From assembly GCA_019022495.1 (NCBI GenBank), contig JAFEKR010000003.1, positions 3,906,001 to 3,970,000 of the forward strand: a stretch of DNA of 64,000 nt, read 5' to 3'. The translations under genes and the position numbers were made by a program. A model generated the notes under the pieces. The model made no database searches and had not been told where the DNA came from. It saw only the letters and a program-made list of their open reading frames with translations. This document shows positions 32,078 through 44,700 of the stretch, in pieces; positions within the stretch are counted from its first letter, which is position 1, and each line of letters begins with the position of its first letter. Origin of the DNA: Epichloe hybrida (Eukaryota; Ascomycota; Sordariomycetes; Hypocreales; Clavicipitaceae).

Positions 32078-33097
32078 ATGGCGCATTTCGTGCCTCGCGC
32101 CTCCTTCGGCATCCCCTCGTCCATCCCAAAGACCTATTTCCTAGGCCACCACTACGCCGGCGCAAACAAGATCAAGTCCCTCCTCTCGACCATCTCCATC
32201 GTCCTGGAATGCCGCGACTTCCGCCTGCCCCTCTCCACGCGGAACCCAACACTAGAAGGCACCGTCGCCGGCCGAGAGCGCCTCCTAGTGTACACCAAGT
32301 CCGACCTGGGAACCGACACGCCCCGCGCGAGACACGCGCTGCGGAGGCTCCACGGCGACAAGGTCGTCTTCTGGGACAAGAACAAGCCTGCCGCGACCGA
32401 GTCCCTGCTGAGGCGGCTGAAGCACGCCGCCGAGCAGCAGGATTCCCTGACGGGCCTGCGCGCCCTGGTGGTCGGCATGCCCAACGTCGGCAAGAGCACC
32501 CTCCTCAATGCCCTGCGCAGAGTCGGCACGCCGGGGAAGAAGAAGACCAAGGCAGCCAGGACGGGCGACCAGGCTGGCGTCACGCGCAAGGTCGGCACGG
32601 CGGTGCGCATCGTCGAGCCCGAGGACAAGGGCGGTGTGGGGGGAGGCGGCGTCTTCGTCCTGGACACGCCCGGTATTTTTCAACCCTACGTGCATGATGG
32701 GAAGACCATGTTGAAAGTTGCTCTTGCGCACGGCATCAAGAAGGGCCTCATCCCCGACCAGGTGCTCGCCGATTACTTGTTGTTTCGGATGAACCAATGG
32801 GACCCTGCGCTTTACAGTCGCTACTGCGAGCCCACCAACGATGTCAACGAGTTCCTCACGGCTGTGGCGAGGCGGGACGGGAAACTCAAAGGCGGCGGCT
32901 TTCCGAATTGGCAGGAAGCAGCTGCGAGAGTCCTTTCGATTTGGCGAGACGGGAAGCTAGGGAGATATGTCCTGGATGACTTGGGGGAGGCCGACATTCG
33001 TGCTCACGAGCTGATGTTGGCGCAGCCAGCTCTCAGTTTACACCAGGCGAAGAAGGCACATAAAGAGGCAAGGAAGCGAGACAAAACGGGAGAATAA
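32078..33097 (+). CDS. MTG1: Mitochondrial ribosome-assembly GTPase, MTG1 family
   Basis: An uninterrupted frame gives 339 residues. The GTPase motifs are circularly permuted as in the YlqF/YawG group: G4-like YTKSDL (about residue 72) comes first, then G1 GMPNVGKST (about 133-141), a G2 region around TRKVGTAV, and G3 DTPGIF. The N-terminal ISIVLECRDFRLPLSTRNP is the conserved VxEVRDARxP segment of this family. The C-terminus is basic (AKKAHKEARKRDKTGE). Yeast Mtg1 is peripheral to the inner mitochondrial membrane and acts late in large-subunit assembly. There is no strong N-terminal presequence, only a weakly basic start. Confidence 0.92.
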   Translation: MAHFVPRASFGIPSSIPKTYFLGHHYAGANKIKSLLSTISIVLECRDFRLPLSTRNPTLEGTVAGRERLLVYTKSDLGTDTPRARHALRRLHGDKVVFWDKNKPAATESLLRRLKHAAEQQDSLTGLRALVVGMPNVGKSTLLNALRRVGTPGKKKTKAARTGDQAGVTRKVGTAVRIVEPEDKGGVGGGGVFVLDTPGIFQPYVHDGKTMLKVALAHGIKKGLIPDQVLADYLLFRMNQWDPALYSRYCEPTNDVNEFLTAVARRDGKLKGGGFPNWQEAAARVLSIWRDGKLGRYVLDDLGEADIRAHELMLAQPALSLHQAKKAHKEARKRDKTGE

Positions 33098-33731
33098 TGG
33101 CACCAAAGCGGCATGGCCGGGTTTTTCATTTTTGTTTTTATTCATCTTTATTTTTTCATCAGCCTCTGGAAGAGTAGAACCAACATTTTAATATGTGTAT
33201 TGATGAAATGAACCGTCATGCAGCCTCTATCATGGGCTGAAAAAGACAACAAAGATTTTGTGATTAACAACTCCCCGGCCTTTTACTGACCTTCAAATGA
33301 CATGAGTCATCTGCCCACCCAAAGTTCAAACAGGGTATATTAGAGAAAAATGAGACAAGAAAAAAAGAAACCCCACGGTGGGCGAGAACGGATCCCAGAC
33401 AGACCAAATCCAACCACGGCAACGGCAATACAAGTTTGGGCCCATAGCTCCGTCCTGTACACATCTGGATCGTCTGTGGTAGATCTTTCAAATGTGTAGT
33501 ACAATTGTTACTGTGGTCGTATCATCCGTTCTCAAATATTTTGCCGTGTCCCACACGATGCAAGAACCGATTCAACGCCGTCATTCGATATTTCATGCCA
33601 GAATCATACAAAAAAGTTCACACCGCGTGAATGAAACCCCAACTCCAAATGCCAAAGTGAAAAGTGAAGGGGCATTTCAGTTTCTCTCAACCTATGGGGG
33701 ATCATGGGTTGAACCAACTTCATGACAACTG
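33098..33731. other. Convergent 3' region of MTG1 and the PHD gene
   Basis: No gene is supported; the region is moderately AT-rich. Confidence 0.35.
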
Positions 33732-35781
33732 TTATGCGTAGTGGTTCTGCCATTTAACCATATCTCGTGTCAGAACATCCATCATCTCTATGCAGTTCAA
33801 GTCCTTGAACCCAATCGTGTCAAGAGTAGCTGGCGCATCGCCGTTGACATCTTCGCCGCTTGTTTCCGCGGATTCTGGTTTTTCTGAGGGTGTTTCTCGG
33901 CCACTGGAAATTTGGCTCAGGGACGCTTCCGCAGCAAGATCCACTTGAGTTCGGGAAATAAACTCCATGATAGCGGCCACGCGACGTTTCATGTCGAGCA
34001 TGCTCATCTTGTTGGCCATGTTGGCCTTTCCCTTTGAGGTCTTGTGTTCATTGACAGATGATTTGGAATGGCCCGTCGTTGTTGCTTCGTCCCCTTTCTG
34101 TGTGTCTCCGGACATGGAGCGAGCAGGTGGTGAGCCTTCGTCAACGTCACGATCTTTCGTGTATTGATTCTTTCCTTTGCCCCTTCTATTGCTTCGAGCT
34201 CCTCTCTTATGGGAGTTGCTGCTTATCGGATGGGTTGTGGGTGGGGTGCCTGGCGCTGGAGCTAGTGAAGGCGATTCTTCTTTGGTCGGTGACCCGAGAG
34301 GCTTCTGTTGGATTGATATGGCAGATGCTACGGGTGTCTCTTCTGAAAGATCCGAGTCTGTAGTTTGTAAAAGGTTAGTGACGTGAAGGACATCGGTGAG
34401 CGAGGCCAGAGGATAGGGTTATTACCGTCTGCTCTGCGGCGTTCCGCCCGGCCTTTGCGTTTGCTTGTGGCCTCCTGTCGTTGACGATCCTTGTCCTCCT
34501 TTTCGGAATTTTCCCGCTGATGTCTGTTTTTCCTCGCTTTCTTGGATCCGTTCCGTGTTTCCATGTCGTCTTCTGAAGCATCACCCTCCACATCATCGGG
34601 CTTCTCAGCGGGCGGGGAGGCAGATCGAGAACTTGTGCGTTGGCGCTTGACACTCATATTGTTATTCCTATACCGAAAAATCAGTACTGCAACTTGGCCG
34701 ACCCGAGAGGATAAGATTGAGTGAAACCCACTCTTCACTGTCACTTCGTCCTCTTTTAGCCCGCCGAGTTATTAGCTCTAGTGCATCCTGGCTACCGCCT
34801 GCCTCCTTGCTGGCTTCTATGGCTCGGCGTAATTGTTCGTCATCGTAGGCCGCGTCACGGCTGTTCATCGTAGAGCGCCTTTTGGAGGACTGTGTCGCCG
34901 TGCTTGGACGGGAGATTTTGGGTCCATTCTTGTCGTCTTTCGCGATCGACGTGGCCCTCGATGTGGCTCGAGATTGTCTGTTCAGAGGAAGGTATTTTGA
35001 ATACTTTTGTCTGTGATGCACATTTGTGTCAGCATGATATCACATGTTGGAAGTGTTGGCCGGCGGATTGTGCGGGAACGCAACGTAAAACTTGCGCGTC
35101 TGGCTGGACCGAAAATTCAAAAAGTAGTGTGTGATGTGACCACGGCCTTCTGCTGGCAAGTTTCGCGCACAATTGTGATCCACAAAAGAATGATACTGAA
35201 GCACGTCGTTGGGATGAAGACACTTACCCATTGATTGCAGTAAGAATTTTGTGCAAATCTTTGCGGCACTGCTCACAGAAATACTCATCTGGTGAGCTTT
35301 CTGCGCTGAAAATGCCCACGCAAGCGCCATGCTGCCAGACTTTGCAAATGTCGCATTGGACGAAAAAGCCAGTAACTTCATCAGTGAGCTCGATGGCTGC
35401 AAAAATGTCGGCGTCGAGGCCGTCAACGGGAGGCGGACCAGGATAATCTTCCGAGCCACAGAGACAGCGAACCGCCTCGTCCTCCTCGTCCTGCATATTG
35501 CCACTGCCATTGGCCATGTCTAAGCTATCTATAGGTGGATCTCGATCGCTATCGTCGTTCTGGCCGCGTTTGCGTCGCCTTCCGAGTAGGGTATCGTCAA
35601 AATCGTCAAGTGGTTCTGAGGAGAGGGAGGCGCTTGGCGTAGACTTTTCTGACGAGGGCTTATTAACAGATCTGGTGCTTCTTTCAACGCGCCCAGATGT
35701 TCCTGAAGATGAAGAAGAATTTTGGGACTGAGAATTGGTCGCGCGAGCTCTCGAGGATCGCCTTGGCGACGGAGGTGCCAT
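33732..35781 (-). CDS. PHD-finger protein, CTI6-like (Rpd3L histone deacetylase complex)
   Basis: Four exons (35228-35781, 34732-35010, 34426-34667, 33732-34357) give 566 residues with phases intact. An N-terminal Ser/Arg-rich region (MAPPSPRRSSRARATNSQ) precedes a PHD finger at about residues 106-172, with C4HC3 ligands seen in CLCGSEDY, FFVQCDICKVWQHGACVG and EYFCEQC. It continues into KDLHKILTAINGQKYSKYLP across the first intron, as in Cti6-type proteins. The rest is disordered with basic stretches (KRKGRAERRRADD) and a C-terminal helical part (MSMLDMKRRVAAIMEFISRT, then MMDVLTRDMVKWQNHYA). In yeast, Cti6 recognises methylated histone H3 within Rpd3L. Orthology is inferred from the PHD-to-YSKYLP arrangement. 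Confidence 0.85.
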
Positions 35782-37718
35782 TGAAGAGATGGCGTGCGTC
35801 TGTGGAGGGCGGCTGGACCACCGATGAGTAGACGATCGTACGGCTCGTTCGTTAGCAGGCGGGTAATTTGTAATTGGGATCTGAGATGAATGAAAATGTA
35901 TCGTAAAGATAGTGCGGCAGTGCAATAAGCAGAGAAGAATCGAGCTCGTAGCTTATGGAATGCTAATGACCAATCTCCGACACGACACCTTGGAGGATAT
36001 TTGTGGTTGCGAGCTGGTCACACCGGCGAGGACGGCGTGAGGCAAGAGCAGCGAGTACGTAGTATAAGTTGGCGAGTTGTCATGACGTAGCAGGCCAGAG
36101 GACGAAGCAGCGCGCTCATGACAATGAAGGGATTGCAGAGGAGGGGAAGGCGAAGGTGCGAAGACGCGGACGTGGGAGAAGGTGGAAGGCTTGGCTGGTA
36201 GAGGAGGGCCGGCGCAGTCTGCTGGACTGATGGACCGGCGGCACGGACTGCGGCAGGTGAGTGTGGACTGGAGCACCGAGTACATGTAAGCACTTAGCAC
36301 AGAGCCTGAGACCACTGTGCCCTCACTGGCTGGCCATGCGGCCCATGCCACTGGGGCACTTTATGCGCCCACTGGCGCCCGCAGTGGCGCGCCAGACTCG
36401 GGCGAGGAAAATACTCGGCTAATCGATTACAGGGCCTCGGTGCCCCAAACCCCAAAACCAGGCCTTGGACATTTCGACATTCCTGCCCATCAATCGACGG
36501 CTCGAAGTGCTCGATACCCGTTAGGCTGTGATTGTTTGTTTGACTGGGAGAACCTGTATCGCCCACCCTGAGAGGTGATCGGATAACTTGAATAGAAGAT
36601 CAAGCCCCCCTCCTCCCCTTTGACGTGACATTGTATATATGCATCTTCGTGCCAGCTTTCCAACATGCAGTTTCTTGTGACATGGATTGCCAGCAACCCG
36701 GCAGGCAGGCAGTCAGTGCAGTCAGTCAGACTTGCTTACCTAATGCATACCGACCTGGCACATCCACCTCCTAACCACACACAGCAGCCTGGACGGCATC
36801 AAATGCTGTCATTTGCAACGAAAGTGTACGGGTAATGGCCACATCTGCGACGAGCTGATCTATCTAATCCTTGTTTGCTCTTCCTGTAGCTTTGTCGCCT
36901 TTCGTTCTTCTCCTTCTTCTTCTTTTGTTTGAAACGTATTCGATTTTGCATATCATTATCCCCCCCAGTCTGTCTGGGCCCTCTGCCTCAACTGTTGAAC
37001 CACCACCCTCCTCTTGGTTCGCTGGCGGTGTCCCTGTCCTCTTTGGTAAGCCCACGACCCAAACGCCACGACCTTCATTCTCCCCAAGGTCGACATTTAT
37101 TCAAGGCGCCTCTATACACCCAGCAGTCGTCTTTTTGCATGCTGCAAAAAGCTTGTGAAATTGTTCTCTCCGCTGTGACGAATTGTTTACTAACGAGGAC
37201 CAGGAATCGTCCCCGGAGCCCAACCGAAACGAGATTGCGTTGAACGCCGTCGTTCCTGATACTCGAGGCTCAAGTTTGAAAGAGCGTTGAAAAGTTCAGT
37301 TCCAGACCGTCAACCGATCTTGTAGCTGCAGCAAGCTGGGGTATTCGCTTCACGCTGCTGCCACAAACGCTGACTGCTGCTTTCCTCGACATTCGGGCTT
37401 GCTCCTGCGGGGTGTGGGATTTCGGATTAGCCATGTTGGATGGGTATGCTTTCCTCTTTCCCATACGTCGGCCTGTGGTTAAAAAAAAACGCAACCCGTC
37501 CTCCAAAAAACACATTTACTTTCTCATCGCTTCTGGTCATGAGCTTTATACTTTATTGAAGTGCGGGGCAGCACCCGACCATGGCCATAACACTTCCTCC
37601 TTGGTTTCGATTTGCCTTGGCCATTAGACCACATTTAAACCTCCCCAATCTAATTACCTCTGTCGTTATTTGCTGGCTAACAGTGCGAACTCTTCGGGGC
37701 CGAACAGAGCCAAGTCAG
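35782..37718. other. 1.9 kb divergent promoter region
   Basis: Separates the PHD gene and the next plus-strand gene. The plus strand has pyrimidine-rich stretches near 36880-36970 and 37440-37520 typical of fungal leaders. An ATG at 37581 is in phase with the next gene. No other coding evidence. Confidence 0.4.
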
Positions 37719-39547
37719 ATGATGTCACCGGATACCGTGTCGTCTCTATTCCCAGATCGGCCGATACGGCCGCTGCCGAAACGTCGACTTCGCGAACGAT
37801 TGTCTCCAGAAGTCGCTGATTCTATCTCCTACCCGCCTTCTGCACAAAGCTCTCTGCCCCTCTTTCACTATCCTCCTTATATCCTGAAGGGTGGAAGCAG
37901 CCCTTTCACTATCGACGTTTCAATTCCGATAAGAAGCACTAGTGTTGAGGCCACCGGCCGAAGTAATGCCTCGCAACGGAACGGCACCATTTCGGACGAT
38001 GAGAAAGAGAAATACCGGCATCATCGAAGCATGTTGGTGACTAGATCTCGTCCCGAAATTTTGTCACGGGGTAGCCGAGAATCGGTTCAACAAGAGCTGT
38101 CTCGACGAATAGAATCTCAGGTTGTCCAACAACGACATTCTGCCAGCTCATCCGTCGATGGCTATGATTCATTCGAGAACACCAATAACAAGAAAAAGAG
38201 GAAGATACCCTCTGCTGGAGACTTGTCTGCCAATGGGGTCCATGGACTCAGCAGTGATATCAATGCTCTTGCTTTGTCTACTGGCCCTCCAGCCCCGAGC
38301 AGTGAGGGCCATCTCGGGATAGACAGGGCCCATCATGGGTCTACTAGCCATACCCCATCGACAGGATACGTTGATAACAATCAAGGTTTTTCAGGACCTG
38401 GGAGAGGCAGGCTGGGACGCTCCAGACACGGCCGGAGCCCCTTGCGAATGCTCCCTGATTGTAATAATACCTGGCCAATCCGAGGGCCAAAAGGTGGAGC
38501 AATTCAATGGCCCCCAGGTAAATTAATTCCTCACAGGCGTTTCCCGTCTTCTGTCTCCCATCTATCCCCTGCTTCCCAACAGACCTTGTAGCAAGAAACC
38601 TTTCTTTCCAAGAGATCTGTGATCATGGCTCAAGGTACACCACGTGCTAGTCACTTATTGCTTTCTACTGACTGTTGAATGATCGCAGCGACCGAATGTG
38701 GTGGCATCATATCCAGCGCCATTGCTAACGCCGGGAAACTTCCGCCCCAAGGACAAGAGAGCGTCAGTCTACTTGAACAACATTCTCTTTATCCAAAGAA
38801 TACGCCGGCTTCAGCCCAATTCACTTTTACATGCGACTCCCAAGTGCCAGGGACTGTGCAATGGCCGGGTAAGTTCTCCACACAAAAAGGCCACAACATA
38901 TCTATCAGTGCTTACGAGATACAGCAGGCAGCTCGTCTGGTCAGGATATCCCTTCCCAGACTCTCGAAATGGCACCAAACGTGAATGCAATCAATGATTC
39001 AAACGCTGATGCGGTCAATGCCTCCAACGCTCAGTCACGCAGGAGAGCTCGCCGGCGCCTAGAGAAAGAATTAGCGTCGGCAGCACGTCAACGAAAACTC
39101 ATAGCCGCTGAGAATTTTCACCACAACCCGCCCAAGATTGAGGACATGTGGATCTGCGAGTTTTGCGAGTATGAACGGATCTTTGGTAAACCTCCTCGTG
39201 TCTTGACCCGAGTTTACGAGATAAAAGATCGCCGTCAACGCCAGGAAGAAGCCGAGCGGAAGAGGCTACTGGAAAAGGCCAAAGCCAAGAGTAGGAAAAG
39301 TAAGAAGAGCGGGAAAGCATCGAACAAGGGTGGCTTGAGCGGTCAACCTCGAGATGAACATCATCCGACAGATTTGGCTGATGATCATGAAACGCTTCCA
39401 ATACATCATGATCACAGTCATTCGACACAATCGGAAGAAGAGTATGATGATGAACGTGAGCCGCATCACCATAATTCATTGCCTGACCGGAACAATCCGC
39501 CAAGCGAAGAAGCTGGCAACGTGGAGCGAAATCGAGCCAAGACTTAG
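37719..39547 (+). CDS. Conserved fungal hypothetical protein with charged C-terminal helix
   Basis: Predicted exons are 37719-38517, 38689-38868 and 38928-39547, giving 532 residues. An in-frame ATG at 37581 with good context would add 46 residues; I prefer 37719 because conserved-looking sequence starts at MMSPDTVSSLFPDRPIRPLP. The N-terminal motif SPEVADSISYPP is followed by LPLFHYPPYILKGG and a long Ser-rich region. The C-terminal part is the likely functional piece: IEDMWICEFCEYERIFGKPP, a CxxC pair that may bind zinc, then a long basic/acidic helix (KDRRQRQEEAERKRLLEKAK). The middle exon is the weakest element: a second frame across it also looks protein-like, so alternative splicing is possible. 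Function unknown. Confidence 0.7.
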
Positions 39548-41760
39548 CAGCAAGTCGGAATCTCGGGAAAGAAGGAAAGAAAAAAGTAGGGCCTGATCGG
39601 TGGGGAAAGGGCTCTAAATTGAACGAGGGGGGAAACGTATTGCCGGAGGAACATGATGACAGGCACGTTGAACGGCTTGCGCACGAACCGAATTCTCGCG
39701 TGAGTACGAGCATTGGCCAGCGCTTGTCCGTCTACAATTGTAGCGATGGCTCAAACTTGAGGCTTATATTGATACCACTTTGTGTCGCGCACACTGCTAG
39801 ACTGAAGAGCACAGAAACTGGATTTCAGTAGGGTCTGGGAGTCCACAATGTCTAGCATGTTAATGAAATAGACAGCGCATGTGTCAGGTTAACAAGTAGA
39901 CTGGTATCGAAATGTGACTGCAACAGGAAACGCAAACTCTCTTTGTGACTTGATGGACGGACAGCAATGTCGACATGTGCCGCCGTAGCTACGTTGGACG
40001 AAAGCGGGACTTTTCGACACGTCAATTTTGATGTTGCAAGACGATGACCGTGATGCGACAGGTAAGCTTTATTGGAGGGAAGCTACATCGCGGGATGGAA
40101 CGAGACGGTGCATCCTTTGCCAGCAGTGCAGCCAAGTCTCTGCCACGAAAGTACCCGAATGATGCCGTTGTTTTTGGATGCCATTTCCTACAAGGAACCT
40201 ACAAGGAATACTGTCTGCCTCTTGAAGTCTTGAAGTAGCCCTTTGCAGAGACAATTACATAACAATTGGCTGGCGTGGAACCTGAAATTATTACGTCATT
40301 GGTGCTTGGTAGCATCTGGGCAATAGCGACGATAGGACCGGCTTTTCATGAGGCCGTGAGGTTGTTTCCTGTTGACCAATTGAAGGAAATGCACGGCTAA
40401 AAAGTAGTATCTCTTCTGGAAACAATTTGCTGGTTTAATGCCATGAACACACGTAATTTCATTTCCTTGGTCTCCCGTGCTAGATCGATCTAGTAGGAGA
40501 GACAGGTCTGGGGTCTGGGGCTGAGCTTCAATTCAATTCAAAAGCAGGGATGCGGGTCCAGACAGATCAGATGGGGGACAACAATCACGATAAGTCAAAC
40601 TCGTCGACCTTGCGTGTGTGGCAGAGTTGAGATTTGAAACTTGATTGTTTTCCAGGGGCTTGTCGCGAGGCGTCGCCCGGTCGAGCATCTAGATTGCTGT
40701 GTTGTCGTGGCAGCGAAGGGGATGCCAACTTGAATTGAAGTAAGGCAACGGCGACTTGTCGCTTGCAGCCGTTTTTATCAGAAAACACTTCTCACCCGGA
40801 TGGTATAGCACGACGTTGTGGTGAATCTGGTGGTGAGTCACCTCGTACCGGAGTATGTACAAACCCCCTTGACATGGTGCGTGAGTAGCGTTTGCGTCAA
40901 GTTGTGTTCTTGAAGCAACGGGAAGGCGTCATTGTTGCAAGGCAAGGAGTAATACCTGCATTCTGTTCATACGTATGGACTGAACTTGATTTGAAAAAAA
41001 ACGTGAAACCCGTCTCAGTGCTGGTGCCGGTCCGCACGGGCATCAAAGACTCAAGACCGCAAGTGCGTAGGTGTCGTCATGGTGGATCCATTATGTGACG
41101 GCTCCTGCATGACGACTGGCTCATGACAACTCATTGGCTTTACGCACTCCCATTGGCTAGACACATGGGAGTTGTCTGTTCTCGCACCTCGCACCTCGCA
41201 CTTCGCACCTCGCTCACGCCTTGCGCCCTTCACTCGTCACCGTCACGACAACGACCAGACCAAAACTCAAATCAGCTTGGCTTGGCCCTACCCTCATGCG
41301 AACTCACTAACCTAATTACCTGATCTTCTAGCCCACCTTGCCATCGCTGGCTACCCATCGTGCGTCTGCTCGCCATCCTGCTTTCGCTCCGGTCCGAGAT
41401 GTCCGAGATGCGCTACGAATTCGCACTAGACCTCACCTCATCGTTCCTCTTGTCTCGCCGAGCCTCTCTTCAGCAGCGTTCCCTTTTGTTCTAATTTTTT
41501 TCCCCCTTCCCATCCCTGCCTTACGCTGCACCTGCCGCAGTCTCTCTTCTTTTCCCATTCTATCCCATCTATTATTCTTTGCTCAATCCCCCGTTCTCCC
41601 TTACCTTCTTCTTCCCCTTACCTTCCCCGTCAGGCACTCCTTGCTCTCACTCCAAACGCCACATACCTCTTGACTCTCATGCCCACCTGCTGCTGTTGAG
41701 AAAGCTCACCCGTCCCTTCCGGCCGCGCCGCCTCTCTTTTCTCGTGTCGTACCAGTCACG
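39548..41760. other. 2.2 kb intergenic region
   Basis: No gene is supported. A CGCACCT heptamer is repeated four to five times at about 41182-41214. The last 400 bp before the next ATG are C/T-rich, as expected of a long fungal 5' leader. A CCGGAGTA site occurs near 40847. Confidence 0.45.
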
Positions 41761-44700
41761 ATGTTTGGAGGCTCACGGAGGCGGCAGCCTCCCGCCCAAG
41801 TAAGTTGCGCCCTAGGTTCACGGGGAATCAGCGTCTAATCCTCGCACGAATCACTCCACGTTTGCACATGGACGGACATCCACTTGGCGCTCGCTACAAA
41901 GTTTGAGATGTGGCCTGGCTGCTCGTGTGCGGTTTCGCTTGCTGCTGACACCATGCTAATTACATTTGTCTCCAGCCCTTGACCAGGGAAACGGCGAACC
42001 CTAGTGCCGCGACCGCAGCAGCAGCCGTGTTCATGAGTCGACGCGACTCCAATTCGTCCCTGTCTTCGGCCGCGGCCGCTGCAGCTCTCAGGGCACGGCC
42101 GATGACCCCGACGAATGTCGCAGAGGTACAGTCAAAAAGAGCCAGCAGGAGAAGCCCTTCCGTCAGTTCCCTCACCGGGAGTGTGAGAGGTCGCCGCGAG
42201 CTCACCAGATCCCCTAGTGTGGGTTCGATGATGGAGCGAACTTTCCGTACACCTTCACCCGGTCGCAGCCCAGCTCCAAGGGAGCATGTGCCGCCTGTCC
42301 CCTCCATGCCCAGTGTTGACCAGATCATGGCCAACCATCAAACTAACCGCCAGACAAAGGGTTCCAGGGGCCCCGCCTTGCAGACTCAACCCTTCAAGAC
42401 GGCAAGCCAGAAGCTCAAGGACGGTGGCCAACCATCATGGTTCGGTGGTGCAACCGCGAGAGACGCCAACCCCCGAACCTCCGATGCCGCGATACACTCT
42501 GCAGCGCATGTCTCTGAGCCGCGCCCTGGCAGCGTCAGTCCCTCCATCAATTTTTCTTACCCCCGAGCTAGGGCTTTGTCCCCTTCCCCTTCCGTCGACG
42601 AACATACTCTCGTTTACGATCCAAATTCGCGACGAATGGTCACTCGAGAAGCCACGGTAGGTCACTCGCAAAGTGTGGAAGAGGAGGTATCGGAAAAGCC
42701 CAAGAGGAAGAAGAAGACCACTAGTCTAGATAGAACAGGCTCGCACCTCACCAAAGGCACCGTCGGTGGAAGAACCATGGCTCCTGTGCTCGAGAACCAG
42801 GCAGCGCAGAGCCGTGCTTCCCAATCCGAATCCGAGGAGGCTACTGGCCAGAAGTCAAAGTCCGTCCCCGCTATCGTTGCAGAAGCCGCTCTCGACTCAC
42901 CCGACGTCACTCCAGAAAAGAAGAAGAAGAGGAAGAAAAACAAGAACAGGAACAAGCAGCAATCATCTGTTCCACAGACAGGGGCCATGGCTCTCGGTCA
43001 GCCATTCGTGGACGAAGAAGAGCAGACAACCGGGAGACATGCTCTTGTCAAGAAGGCGTCAGTAGTAGAGGAAGAGCCGGAGAACGAAGAAGCGGAGGAG
43101 CCAAAAAGCAAACAAGAGTACAGTGCCATGGCCTCTGCTGCTGCAATCTCAAGAAGCAATACTGTGTCCCATGCGAAGGCCCAGACACCGGACAGCAAAC
43201 CCACGAAGAAAGTTCGTCAGATGAGAATTCAATCTGAGAGCCCAGCACGATCCGCCCATTTCGGCCCGTCGCCTGGTGATCAACTGGCTGTTAAGCACGA
43301 ACCACCGGCCCGATCATTGTCGCCACGAAAGTCGGCCTTGAAATTGGCTGCGAATGCCAGGGGTGTGTCCCCATCTGACGATGGCTCAGAGGCTTCTGGC
43401 AGCCAAAGGTTCAGTTCACAGGAGAATGGGGAGCCAGCACTGGCACGAAAGAAGAGCGTGCGAGTCAGTTGGGATGACAGGAACACTGTTGTCGTCGGTG
43501 AAGCTGCACAGCCTCAGGAAACAGACTCTCCCATGATTCCGAGCCCCCAAACCAAGAAACCGTGGCACAGTGTTGTGTCCAAGTTTGGTAAAAAGGAGAG
43601 TCACACTCTAGCCGAAGACGAAACCATGACTCCCCGACCGGCCCTACCTCAGTTTGGCAGCGTTCGCGAGAAGAAGGCCAAAGAGCCAGAAGAACGGCCG
43701 TTGGTTCGTCCCTCCGAGCGTACATTCGCTGCCGAAAATGGACCTGCGACCACCGGTGTACGTCAAACTACAGACGCCATGATTGGGGGCGCCATTCCGC
43801 AGGACTTGGCATCGAAGAATGCTGCTAACATCTCGAAGTACCGAGAGCCTCTCCCAGCCGTCTTACCATCCATTGAGGACAAAACAGACCCGAACGGCAC
43901 CGTAGAGAGTTCGGACGATGACTTCGACACTGATGTGACAACTGAGGCCGAAGATGGCGCAGAGCCAGCAACTGCAACCCAGCTCGAGAAAGTCGTAGCT
44001 GTCGGCCCTACCACCCCGACCAAAAGCACTCGTACGCGGCGCAAGGCGGATGAAGTCGTGCCCACCATCTCAGTGTCCCAACCTAGCCCCCGCGCTACTG
44101 ACTCACCCGACACTTCCCCTCCTGGCAGTTTTCCCAATGACCTAGTTGGCCCCGAAAACAGAACAAGCAGCGATGACGACGAATCAGAAATGTCAACGCC
44201 GACGCAAGCTGCGGAGCCTGCCGTTGTTGGCGTCGTTATGGCTGATATAGCGGAAGAAGATGAAGAACCCGAGACTGATCGATTCAGCGACGCATACGAG
44301 GACCTGGAAGAGGTCGATGGCGACGGATTTCTGTCCCTGGACGCGGTCGTCGATAGTCCTACAGCCAAAAAGGCGTCCGAGAAGAATGGTGAAGAGAAGC
44401 CTGTGGCGACAACGACAATACCACCACATCAGGACGAGCCAACACAGCCGGCCATGGTCACACCGGAAGAAAAAGACATGCAGGTGCCAGACGACTGGGA
44501 GAATGCGAAAGCCTATTGGAAGAGCCTGTCCTATGAAAAACGTCGTCAGCTTGAAATTGAAGCGTTGTCAGAAACTGGCGAGGAGGCTAGCACTCCAAAG
44601 AAAGCAGCAAACACTACGTTGGTCGTCACGGCGCCAGCATTGAGCACCGAGAGGTCCTACCAGATCAAACCAGGTACCAAGTGGTCAGAAAGGGACAACG

